Assembly: GCA_019245255.1 (NCBI GenBank)
Contig: JAFARV010000009.1
Location: forward strand, 1 to 5,508
Direction of reading: 5' to 3'
From: Acidobacteriaceae bacterium
GTDB taxonomy: Bacteria > Acidobacteriota > Terriglobia > Bryobacterales > Bryobacteraceae
Length of the DNA stretch: 5,508 nt
Made by a program: the position numbers and the translations under genes. The notes beneath the pieces were generated by a model. That model saw only the letters and a list, made by a program, of their open reading frames with translations. It searched no databases and was not told the origin of the DNA. Positions within the stretch are counted from its first letter, which is position 1. Each line of letters starts with the position of its first letter. This document shows, one piece after another, positions 1 to 5,508 of this stretch.

Positions 1-188
1 GGTCCAGCTTGAAGCGCGACCTGTTTCTCGGGACGTTCTGTCTTGAGGTCGACTACATACTGGGCCGTATTCGCTGCGTGCGCCGTTAGCCGAACCGACG
101 GAGTAAAAAACGGCATATCGGCGTCTTCACTCCACGTGGCGGCCAGCCGGCCGTGATGTTCGTGCCAATTCATATGGAGGTAGGTCAT
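1..188 (-). CDS. Unrecognised protein, N-terminal 62 codons, runs off the window
   Basis: A minus-strand frame opens with ATG at 188-186 and stays open to the window edge, giving 62 complete codons; the rest of the gene lies outside. The start is well supported: the strand reads GGAGAAAGGATCAAT just before ATG, with an AAAGGA Shine-Dalgarno core (194-199) five bases away. The peptide begins MTYLHMNWHEHHGRLAATW, is rich in His and Trp near the start, and continues with a mixed polar and hydrophobic stretch. There is no signal peptide, transmembrane segment or nucleotide-binding motif, and I do not recognise the family. It lies 91 bases after the acyltransferase stop on the same strand, so it is probably the third gene of the monooxygenase-acyltransferase operon. 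A role in the same pathway is inferred from position only. Confidence 0.6.
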   Translation of the reverse strand, partial: MTYLHMNWHEHHGRLAATWSEDADMPFFTPSVRLTAHAANTAQYVVDLKTERPEKQVALQAG

Positions 189-193
189 ATTGA

Positions 194-203
194 TCCTTTC
201 TCC
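194..203 (-). promoter_or_regulatory. Ribosome binding site of the unrecognised gene
   Basis: Read on the minus strand this is GGAGAAAGGA, ending five bases before the ATG at 188. It fixes the start of the small partial gene, which would otherwise rest only on an open frame. Confidence 0.6.
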
Positions 204-240
204 AATCAATGCGTCAAGGCGGACCGAAATCGATCACCAT

Positions 241-267
241 TCGACTGCTCGCTTGAAAGAGCGTCGA
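241..267 (-). repeat. Intercistronic stem-loop between acyltransferase and unknown gene
   Basis: The segments TCGACTGCTC (241-250) and GAGCGTCGA (259-267) pair as nine base pairs with one bulged base, around an 8-base loop. The hairpin lies 12 bases beyond the acyltransferase stop codon (280-282) and well before the ribosome site of the next gene. No run of U follows it on the minus strand, so it is not a canonical terminator. It could be an RNA-processing or stability element, a weak attenuator, or chance. Pairing was found by eye only. Confidence 0.35.
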
Positions 268-279
268 GAGTTGGTGCGA

Positions 280-1606
280 TTAGCGGAGTTCAGCTCGATT
301 CATCAATGAGAAACCCGAAAGCTCGCTCAACAGGGGATCTTGTACTTCCGCTGGCATATCGCAGGCCTCAAGGAGGATGGCGCATGCATCCTCCACAAGT
401 GCCGGGAATGGTTGCCGGCTGATGTGGGTTATGTACAACTTGCCATCGATCGTGACAGCCGAAATACTTTGGGTATTGATACCGCCAGTAATGACGGATG
501 GATAAAGCGCCTTGAGGTTCAGGTCTCCGAATCTAGTTCTCACTCCGGGATCGCCGTAGTTGCTGATCATGAGGTCATGGTTGTAAAACCCTGCTGCGTC
601 AATGCTCGTCAGATCATCCGGATCACCTTCCTGCGCTACCACTCCCCGCACCGCGCTGAGGCCAACGGCAATCGCCTCCTTTTTATTGGACGCGATCATA
701 CCGTGCTTCAACTGCCGAGCGAATTCCCAAAAAAGAAAGATCATCGGAGGGATACATTACGGAAGGCAGTACGCTGATGGCCACCCCTGCAGCTTCGGGA
801 AGATTCAACATAGGCCGGAGATCGACAGGAGAAAAACACAAGACCGGTGCAGTTCGCCAAGGCTCCGATGCATGTCTTCCGGCATAAAAGAATGCCGCAA
901 CCAGGGCGCCCTGCACTGTAGTACTCTCCGCCCGCGCCTTTGAGCGCACAGCTTGGAGTTCGTTCTGGTTGAGATGACAACGCCGGACGAAGGGCATGGG
1001 CAACTTGCTACGGAAGTCTGTTGAAGGTGCCTTCACGGGAGCCAGGTGCGTATACGGCGCCGGTTCACCCAGTCCGAAGAATTTTCCGATCGCTGGAAAC
1101 AACGGGACTGGTTTTCCTAATGCCTCACCGGAAACCGCAGCGATGAGGTCTTCAATGATCCGAAGGTTAGTTGTACCGTCCGTCGCCGCGTGGTGGGCCG
1201 AGAACAAGATCTCACAACGTTCGGCGCTGTGGAACAGAGTAACGCGCGCCAGAAGATCGTCTGCATATCCGAACGAAGCGACTAACTCATTCGCGACCGC
1301 GCTGTCGAGGTTCGCTCCCTTCAGCGGCAGCACACGCAGCGTAAGCGATCTGCCGGGCAACGTCTCGAAATACGGCCGTTCGCCTGGATTCTTGCGAATT
1401 CGTGCGGACAGCAGCGGGTATCGCGGTTGCACTCTACTGAGAGCGCTGCGCCAGGTCTCCATTGTTGTTGCGCCTTCGACTTCAGCGAGCACTATGGTCG
1501 TACGCGGGAAAGTATTCTCCGAAAGCCAAAAGTATTCCTCGAGGCCATCGAGCGTCCGCAATTTCTCGCCTGGGGCTACGTCCTGATCGTGTGCGTGTCG
1601 AAACAT
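280..1606 (-). CDS. PapA/condensation-type acyltransferase (HHxxxDG), frameshifted
   Basis: This is a condensation-domain superfamily acyltransferase, the fold of NRPS C domains, mycobacterial PapA proteins and alcohol acyltransferases. These enzymes move an acyl group from a thioester to an alcohol or amine, usually in the cytoplasm. The start is ATG 1606, eight bases after an AAAGGA site (1615-1620); the frame is open further upstream but overlaps the monooxygenase gene antiparallel to nothing useful. The motif HHAATDG lies at residues 138-144, with His139 the expected general base. Other family-like segments are VDLR (about 261-264) and SNYG (about 348-351 of the joined protein). The frame breaks at a T6 run (729-734): the zero frame stops at 683 after 307 residues, while the +1 frame continues with WEFARQLKHG to the stop at 280. 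Joined, the product is 441 aa, a normal length for the family. Substrates are unknown. The gene follows the monooxygenase by 16 bases. Confidence 0.85.
729..734 (-). other. Frameshift site: T6 run in the acyltransferase gene
   Basis: The minus strand reads GAT CTT TCT TTT TTG GGA in the upstream frame, giving D-L-S-F-L-G and a stop 15 codons later. Removing one T gives D-L-S-F-W-E-F and joins directly to 149 further codons that complete the acyltransferase. The homopolymer is therefore the most economical position of the indel. A -1 shift at the same place reaches TGA within about seven codons, so only a net +1 (or -2) change restores the protein. Confidence 0.75.
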
Positions 1607-1614
1607 TCTGTTTG

Positions 1615-1620
1615 TCCTTT
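1615..1620 (-). promoter_or_regulatory. Ribosome binding site deciding the acyltransferase start
   Basis: AAAGGA on the minus strand, eight bases before the ATG at 1606, placed immediately after the monooxygenase stop (TAA, 1623-1625). The same frame stays open for 129 codons upstream, to 1993, but that stretch lies inside the monooxygenase gene in another frame and has no family-like sequence, so this site and the HHxxxDG spacing fix the start at 1606. Confidence 0.7.
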
Positions 1621-1622
1621 TA

Positions 1623-3374
1623 TTAACTTTGCCTGGAACTAAGGCGCTCTTGTTCCTGCGTGCTATTTCCCAAGATGTAGTCTTTGATTGAGGCGCGGGC
1701 GGCTGCCACTTCCGCCTCGGACTTGGCGCGTTTGCCGCAGAACGCAAATCCTTCGTAGCCGTTATTTGCAACTTCGTCGCACTTTGTCCGGTACGGGCCG
1801 ACGCCGCCGATGTAAGGCATGAAAATGCGCGGTTTACCGGGGACATTCGCGCCGGTATACCAGGAGTTCGCCAGAGGAAACAGCGTATAACCGGAAAGCT
1901 CGTTGACGTGATTAACCCAAGAGTTCTCCGCGTCAAGCGTTGCTTCGATACTCGCGAATTGAGTTTCGCGGACATACGCCATACAGTCGGCAATCCAATC
2001 GACGTGTTGTTCGATAGACACGACCATGTTGCTGAACACGGAAGGGCTGCCTGGCCCGGTGATCGTAAACATATTGGGGAAACCGCTGGTCATGATGCCG
2101 AGATAAGTACGCGGCCCTTCTGACCACTTCTCTTTCAGCGGAACACCCGTTCTACCGCGGATGTCGATATTGCGCAGCGCGCCGGTGATGGCATCGAAGC
2201 CGGTCGCAAGCACGATACTGTCCAGGTTGTATTCCTTCGCGAGCGTGCGTACCCCTGCAGCAGTGATCTCGTCGATAGGCTCGGATCGAGCATCGATAAG
2301 AGTGACGTTTTCGCGGTTGAACGTCTCGTAATAACCAGTGTCAACACAGACCCGCTTGGTTCCAAACGGATAATCCGTGGGCAGTAACTTCTCGGCGACT
2401 GCGGGATTCCGCACGATTGCACGAATCTTCGACCGCACGAACTCAGCTGCCGTGTCGTTGGCGTCCTTGTTAATGAATATGTCCGCAAATGCGGCGTACA
2501 TGGCTAGGCCGCCATGCCGCCATCGCTGCTCGTACTCGGTCTCCCGCTCTTCCGGTGAGACCTCCAGAGCCGATTTCATGCCTTGCTCGACCGTAAGACC
2601 GAAGAGTGAAGTCCGTGCCCGCTCCCGGTACTCGCGGTGATTTGCCTTCCAATCCTCGACTGCTGTGCGTGCTAGCGCTGCGTTATGCGCGGGAACGATG
2701 AAGTTTGGCGTCCGCTGGAATACGAATAGATACGTAGCCTGCCGAGCAATCATTGGGATCGATTGGACCGCGGATGAGCCAGTCCCAATAATCCCGACCC
2801 ATTGACCGGTAAAGTCAACGTTTTCGTAGGGCCAATTGGCGGTGTGATACTTATTGCCTTGAAATCTCTCGAGCCCTTCGATATCCGGGACCTTCGGAAT
2901 AGATAGGCAACCCGTCGCCATTACGCAGAAATTTGCGGAAACCTGGTCGCCTCGGTCAGTGGTAATTAGCCAGCGATTCGCACTCTCATCAAAGCTCGCA
3001 GCAGTCACGCGAGTGTTCAATTGGATGTCCGCTCTGAGTTCGAACCGGTCGGCGACGTAATTCAGGTATTTTAGGATCTCGGGTTGTGAAGCGTAGCGTT
3101 CTGTCCACTGCCACTCTTTCTGCAGCTCTTCGGAGAACGAATAGGAATACTCAACGCTCTCGACATCGCAACGCGCCCCGGGATATCGGTTCCAAAACCA
3201 AGTTCCGCCTACGGCTGAGCCCGCCTCGTAAAGCCGGACCGAAAAGCCCAGCTTCCGCAGACGATGAAGCATATATAACCCGGCAAATCCGGCGCCAACG
3301 ACTACAGCGTCGAAAGTTTCTAAAGTATCTGCGCCGAAGCGTTTTCCCGCCGGCAAAGCTGTGGAGTTGTTCAT
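1623..3374 (-). CDS. Type I Baeyer-Villiger monooxygenase (FAD, NADPH)
   Basis: The 583-aa product inserts one oxygen atom next to a ketone carbonyl, giving an ester or lactone, using FAD, NADPH and O2; it is a soluble enzyme with no signal peptide. Motifs in order: FAD-binding GAGFAG (27-32) after a beta strand; GGTWFWNRYPGARCD (56-70), the second type I fingerprint, with Asp70 matching the active-site Asp of phenylacetone monooxygenase; the diagnostic FxGxxxHxxxWP as FQGNKYHTANWP (171-182); the NADPH Rossmann GTGSSA (197-202); GTKR (338-341), whose Lys340 and Arg341 match the NADPH-phosphate contact and catalytic Arg of the family; and ATGFD (390-394). All key residues are present and the length is typical of the phenylacetone/cyclopentadecanone-like group. 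The ATG at 3374 follows an AAGGGGA site closely. It is probably the first gene of an operon with the acyltransferase. The substrate cannot be read; simple N-oxygenating flavin monooxygenases are less likely given the full fingerprint. Confidence 0.95.
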   Translation of the reverse strand: MNNSTALPAGKRFGADTLETFDAVVVGAGFAGLYMLHRLRKLGFSVRLYEAGSAVGGTWFWNRYPGARCDVESVEYSYSFSEELQKEWQWTERYASQPEILKYLNYVADRFELRADIQLNTRVTAASFDESANRWLITTDRGDQVSANFCVMATGCLSIPKVPDIEGLERFQGNKYHTANWPYENVDFTGQWVGIIGTGSSAVQSIPMIARQATYLFVFQRTPNFIVPAHNAALARTAVEDWKANHREYRERARTSLFGLTVEQGMKSALEVSPEERETEYEQRWRHGGLAMYAAFADIFINKDANDTAAEFVRSKIRAIVRNPAVAEKLLPTDYPFGTKRVCVDTGYYETFNRENVTLIDARSEPIDEITAAGVRTLAKEYNLDSIVLATGFDAITGALRNIDIRGRTGVPLKEKWSEGPRTYLGIMTSGFPNMFTITGPGSPSVFSNMVVSIEQHVDWIADCMAYVRETQFASIEATLDAENSWVNHVNELSGYTLFPLANSWYTGANVPGKPRIFMPYIGGVGPYRTKCDEVANNGYEGFAFCGKRAKSEAEVAAARASIKDYILGNSTQEQERLSSRQS

Positions 3375-3377
3375 ACG

Positions 3378-3385
3378 TTCCCCTT
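3378..3385 (-). promoter_or_regulatory. Ribosome binding site of the monooxygenase gene
   Basis: The minus strand reads AAGGGGAA followed by three bases and the ATG at 3374. It is a strong site and supports translation from the first in-frame ATG, giving an N-terminal tail of about 20 residues before the FAD-binding strand. Confidence 0.65.
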
Positions 3386-3607
3386 CAAATCGGTTAGTCC
3401 TCTTTCACTAAAAATTGCGCAGAACGCGGCCGAACTCGCTCATTCTTTTTGAGCTGAAAAGTCTTCGCGCGAACTGGCCTAGCAAAATGGAGCCGCGAAA
3501 TAATATACGAGATTTGTTTACCGCAGGATTTCCGACGGCACCGGAGACACTAAGTTGAAATCCGACGAATCGAGGCCCAGGCGAACAAGCCCGAAAAGTC
3601 GATCATC

Positions 3608-3636
3608 TTTTTTGGCCGTTGGAGAAGGCCAAAAAA
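3608..3636. repeat. Perfect 10-bp inverted repeat, T6GGCC-loop-GGCCA6
   Basis: TTTTTTGGCC (3608-3617) and GGCCAAAAAA (3627-3636) are exact reverse complements around a 9-base loop, 56 bases past the stop of the chitinase-phospholipase gene. It resembles a bidirectional terminator, but the polarity is reversed: on either strand the U run is on the 5' side of the stem and the A run on the 3' side. No unpaired U tract follows, so classical intrinsic termination is not expected. It may still protect the 3' end of the upstream transcript or act as a protein-binding site. Confidence 0.6.
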
Positions 3637-3691
3637 TGCGGCGCGAGCACAACAGCACGCGTCGCTTGTGAAACGACCTGTCTTAATTCAC

Positions 3692-5413
3692 TTACGCAGC
3701 AGCAGCTTCGAGTCCGTGGCTGTCAGGCGCTTCGGTGGTTATTTTTAGATTATCGTTCAACCCGATGATCCTCTCGATTAAGCCGTTCGCCGGAACATTA
3801 ATTGGGAGGAAGCGCGTTGGATAGTCCATATTTAGAACTCCTAGCCGATTGGCGAATGTTTTCGCTAAGTAATCGTACAGTAAAGGGTTGACACCTTCCG
3901 CTATGAAGTCCGGAGGACTAGCAGGAGCTGTCGCCGAACTGAAGTTAACGTAGAAGGTTGAGCCTGAATCGGTACTCGCTTGATCGATTAAAGCCTGGAC
4001 CTTGGAGAATTTGCCATCGGAAGGGCCCAATAAATAGTGATCCTGGATTTCGATTGTCACCTGATTGTTGTCCGACCCCAGATAAGTGCAAGAGAAAGGA
4101 TCCGCCGGGTTGTCCGGCCACGGCGAGGGATTGAGTCCGAAATGCTCGCTGGTACCCGGGTCCACAGAGAAACGGCGGACGAGTACGATCTTCCCGCGGA
4201 CGTCACCGAGTGTAGGAATCGTATCATCCGTGTAGAAGTAGTTTTCGAACCCTTGGACGTAGTTATTGAACACCTGTTGAAAGGTAAGCTTGTTGTTCGC
4301 GGGAGTATATTCAGGCTTAATCTGCATCAAAATGCACTCTCTTGGATTTGCCTTGAGAAAATTGATGCATACGTCCCGGACTCCGCTTCCGAAGTTAAGG
4401 CCCAGATAGAACTGCTGATGGTGGATGGCAAAGATATCGGAGATTTGCCGGCAACGAATATCCAGATATCGGATTCCGGCGTTGAGTTGATCCGCCAGGC
4501 TCAAGTCCTGGCAATCCACATAGCTGACACTGCTATTCCGTGCGCAAGTCTCGTGCGTTCCGGGAATGGTCAGCCGCGAAAGTGTGACATCGTCCCGTAG
4601 GGCGCTCATCCAGTTCTGGGCAGTAACCGGCCCCGGTATGGGTAGAGGTGGAGCGGTGGAGGGATTGTCGAGGATGGCTTTTGCCGCGCTCATCAACGGG
4701 AATCCGCTGGCGGCATCTTTGCGCACCCCATTCCCGATCCATGTGGCTTTTTTGTGCGGAGCATCTGCCATGGACGGGAACGCGTCATCATCGATGGCCC
4801 AGAACATTGCCCCGCCGAGCCCTTTCTGCAGCAGGTAACTGATCTTGTAGCCAATCGATTGCTCGTTGTCATAACTCACCCATGTGCCGGTTTCGGTGTT
4901 GTAGGCGTAGGGTGTGAGCGTTTCACTGTCCCAGCCGCTCGTCAGGGTATTGGCAAGGAGCTGTTGGACGATTTCGTAATAGGCCAGAGTGCCGGCCTCC
5001 GCGGTTGCCGGTCCCGGCGTTCCGGGGCCGCTGAAGGGCAAACCCGGCGCCGGATGTGAACCCAACAGGCTCGGACTGGCGACGGTGTAGCTTCGACCGT
5101 AGGTCGGCAATCCCAGGTTGATCTTTGCGCCGGAGATTCCCGCGGCCAAATAGGACTCTACGCTGTTCTTGATGCTGAACGGACCATTCGGCGTGGAGTC
5201 TTCGAGCAGCGGTGAATTGACACCAGTGCCTATCGATGGCGGATCGAAGGAGCCGTGATAATCGTAGGTCTCCATGTTCAGCCAGTCTAAAGACTGTGCG
5301 CACGTGGCGAGCCATGAGAAGAAGCTTTGGGGATCGTTCACCCATTGCGACACGATCCAGTGATACGATCCGTCCTTGGTCCGGACTTGGCCCGCTACGC
5401 GCTCGCCGCACAC
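3692..5413 (-). CDS. GH18 chitinase (C-terminal half) fused to PI-PLC X-type domain, 5'-incomplete
   Basis: Residues are counted from a GTG at 5413, which has no ribosome site and is unlikely to be the true start. Residues about 40-250 are the C-terminal half of a glycoside hydrolase 18 barrel: METYDYHGSFD (47-57), GLPTYGRSY (101-109), a chitinase-insertion-like stretch (about 110-185) and GAMFWAIDDD (201-210, with the conserved Trp205). The N-terminal half with the catalytic DxxDxDxE motif is not in the window. A Pro-rich linker (about 250-262) leads to a PI-PLC X domain (about 265-555): IPGTHE (283-288, His287), RYLDIR (315-320), the second His pair (331-332), IQDHY (456-460) and GVLNMDYP (525-532). 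Both catalytic His positions and the Arg of bacterial PI-PLCs are present, so this half looks active. Such proteins are usually secreted; any signal peptide is out of view. The product could attack chitin and a phospholipid or glycolipid; whether it is truly phosphatidylinositol-specific is unknown. It ends in a short Ala run. Confidence 0.85.
   Translation of the reverse strand: MCGERVAGQVRTKDGSYHWIVSQWVNDPQSFFSWLATCAQSLDWLNMETYDYHGSFDPPSIGTGVNSPLLEDSTPNGPFSIKNSVESYLAAGISGAKINLGLPTYGRSYTVASPSLLGSHPAPGLPFSGPGTPGPATAEAGTLAYYEIVQQLLANTLTSGWDSETLTPYAYNTETGTWVSYDNEQSIGYKISYLLQKGLGGAMFWAIDDDAFPSMADAPHKKATWIGNGVRKDAASGFPLMSAAKAILDNPSTAPPLPIPGPVTAQNWMSALRDDVTLSRLTIPGTHETCARNSSVSYVDCQDLSLADQLNAGIRYLDIRCRQISDIFAIHHQQFYLGLNFGSGVRDVCINFLKANPRECILMQIKPEYTPANNKLTFQQVFNNYVQGFENYFYTDDTIPTLGDVRGKIVLVRRFSVDPGTSEHFGLNPSPWPDNPADPFSCTYLGSDNNQVTIEIQDHYLLGPSDGKFSKVQALIDQASTDSGSTFYVNFSSATAPASPPDFIAEGVNPLLYDYLAKTFANRLGVLNMDYPTRFLPINVPANGLIERIIGLNDNLKITTEAPDSHGLEAAAA
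4628..4666 (-). other. Pro-rich interdomain linker between GH18 and PI-PLC parts
   Basis: The codons encode NPSTAPPLPIPGP, between the last GH18 helix and the QNWMSAL segment that opens the PI-PLC domain. The frame is continuous on both sides with no indel signature, so the fusion is encoded as such and is not an artefact of joining two frames. Confidence 0.7.
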
Positions 5414-5508
5414 GCCGTTGATTGTCGGACCCGTGAAGGTGTAAGTCTTACTGCTGGCCTGGCTGCTATAGGGCTAGGGCGGAGTGATGCTCCATCCCGA
5501 TGGCGCCC
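5414..5508 (-). pseudogene. Upstream GH18 frame interrupted by an in-frame amber codon
   Basis: The chitinase frame stays open upstream of the GTG at 5413 for 20 codons (reading SSKTYTFTGPTING just before it) until TAG at 5474-5476. Beyond the TAG the same frame is open to the window edge and reads APSGWSITPP, a composition like the following linker-like peptide. As the GH18 domain needs its N-terminal half, the gene probably continues past the window and the TAG is a nonsense mutation, a sequencing error (CAG to TAG is one change), or a nearby compensating frameshift. Only 32 bases lie beyond the stop, so this is a weak inference. Confidence 0.4.

Larger units (their letters stand above)
3375..3691. 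other. Intergenic region, leader and probable promoter of the monooxygenase operon
   Basis: This 317-base gap holds no plausible gene on either strand. It separates the end of the chitinase-phospholipase gene from the start of the monooxygenase. On the minus strand an AT-rich patch reading TATATTAT (around 3500-3507) could serve as a -10 element about 125 bases before the ATG, but I find no matching -35 hexamer at 16-18 bases, so it remains a weak candidate. The gap also contains the inverted repeat at 3608-3636. No recognised riboswitch or regulator operator was seen. Confidence 0.5.

Noticed and set aside
729..734. Programmed -1 ribosomal frameshift at the T6 run
   Set aside because: The -1 frame reaches a TGA after a few codons; only a +1 change restores the protein, and no stimulatory structure or rare-codon stop context is evident.
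996..1586. 196-codon open frame on the plus strand
   Set aside because: It lies wholly antisense to the acyltransferase gene, has low-complexity Arg/Ser/Ala-rich sequence with no family features and no ribosome site; it is a shadow of the real frame.
1607..1993. 129-codon N-terminal extension of the acyltransferase frame
   Set aside because: It overlaps the monooxygenase C-terminal coding sequence in another frame, has Arg/Ser/Thr-rich non-family sequence, and the internal ATG at 1606 has a proper ribosome site.
3464..3473. Perfect 10-base palindrome TTCGCGCGAA upstream of the monooxygenase
   Set aside because: A 10-base palindrome is expected several times by chance in a window of this size, and the flanking bases do not extend the symmetry, so it is not claimed as an operator.
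3526..3567. 7-bp inverted repeat GGATTTC/GAAATCC and direct repeat TCCGACG spaced by 30 bases
   Set aside because: Matches of seven bases are expected by chance in a 317-base region; no third copy or known operator pattern supports them.
3608..3636. Canonical bidirectional rho-independent terminator
   Set aside because: The A and T runs are on the wrong sides of the stem for intrinsic termination on either strand; kept only as an inverted repeat.
4037..4600. 187-codon open frame on the plus strand
   Set aside because: Antisense to the PI-PLC domain. The minus-strand frame carries catalytic motifs through the same stretch, so this frame is incidental.

Overview
The window carries at least four protein genes, all on the minus strand, in bacterial-style compact order with clear Shine-Dalgarno sites. 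GC content looks moderate (mid-50s by eye). Gene types (type I Baeyer-Villiger monooxygenase, PapA/condensation-type acyltransferase, GH18 chitinase fused to a PI-PLC domain) suggest a soil or environmental bacterium with accessory or secondary metabolism, but nothing here fixes the taxon. No tRNA, rRNA, CRISPR array, transposase or integrase was seen.

Right part (about 3692-5508): the 3' portion of a large gene read toward lower coordinates. Its product joins the C-terminal half of a GH18 chitinase barrel, through a Pro-rich linker, to a complete-looking PI-PLC X-type domain. The GH18 N-terminal half, with the catalytic DxxDxDxE motif, would lie beyond the window. An in-frame amber codon at 5474-5476 interrupts the reading frame close to the window edge.

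Middle (3375-3691): a 317-base non-coding gap. It holds a perfect 10-bp inverted repeat (3608-3636) and must contain the leader, and probably the promoter, of the next genes.

Left part (1-3374): a tight gene series. A 583-aa NADPH-dependent type I Baeyer-Villiger monooxygenase (1623-3374) is followed after 16 bases by a HHxxxDG acyltransferase (280-1606). That reading frame is broken by a one-base shift at a T6 run (729-734 on the + strand). After 91 bases containing a stem-loop comes the start of an unrecognised gene (188 down to the window edge). The spacing and separate ribosome binding sites fit one operon. The monooxygenase would make an ester or lactone from a ketone, and the acyltransferase would acylate an alcohol or amine, which together look like tailoring steps of a small-molecule or lipid pathway. 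That functional link is inference; no substrate can be read from the sequence.

Two coding disruptions in 5.5 kb (the +1 frameshift and the amber codon) could be single-pass sequencing errors, real gene decay, or, less likely, recoding. Settling this decides how both genes should be annotated.
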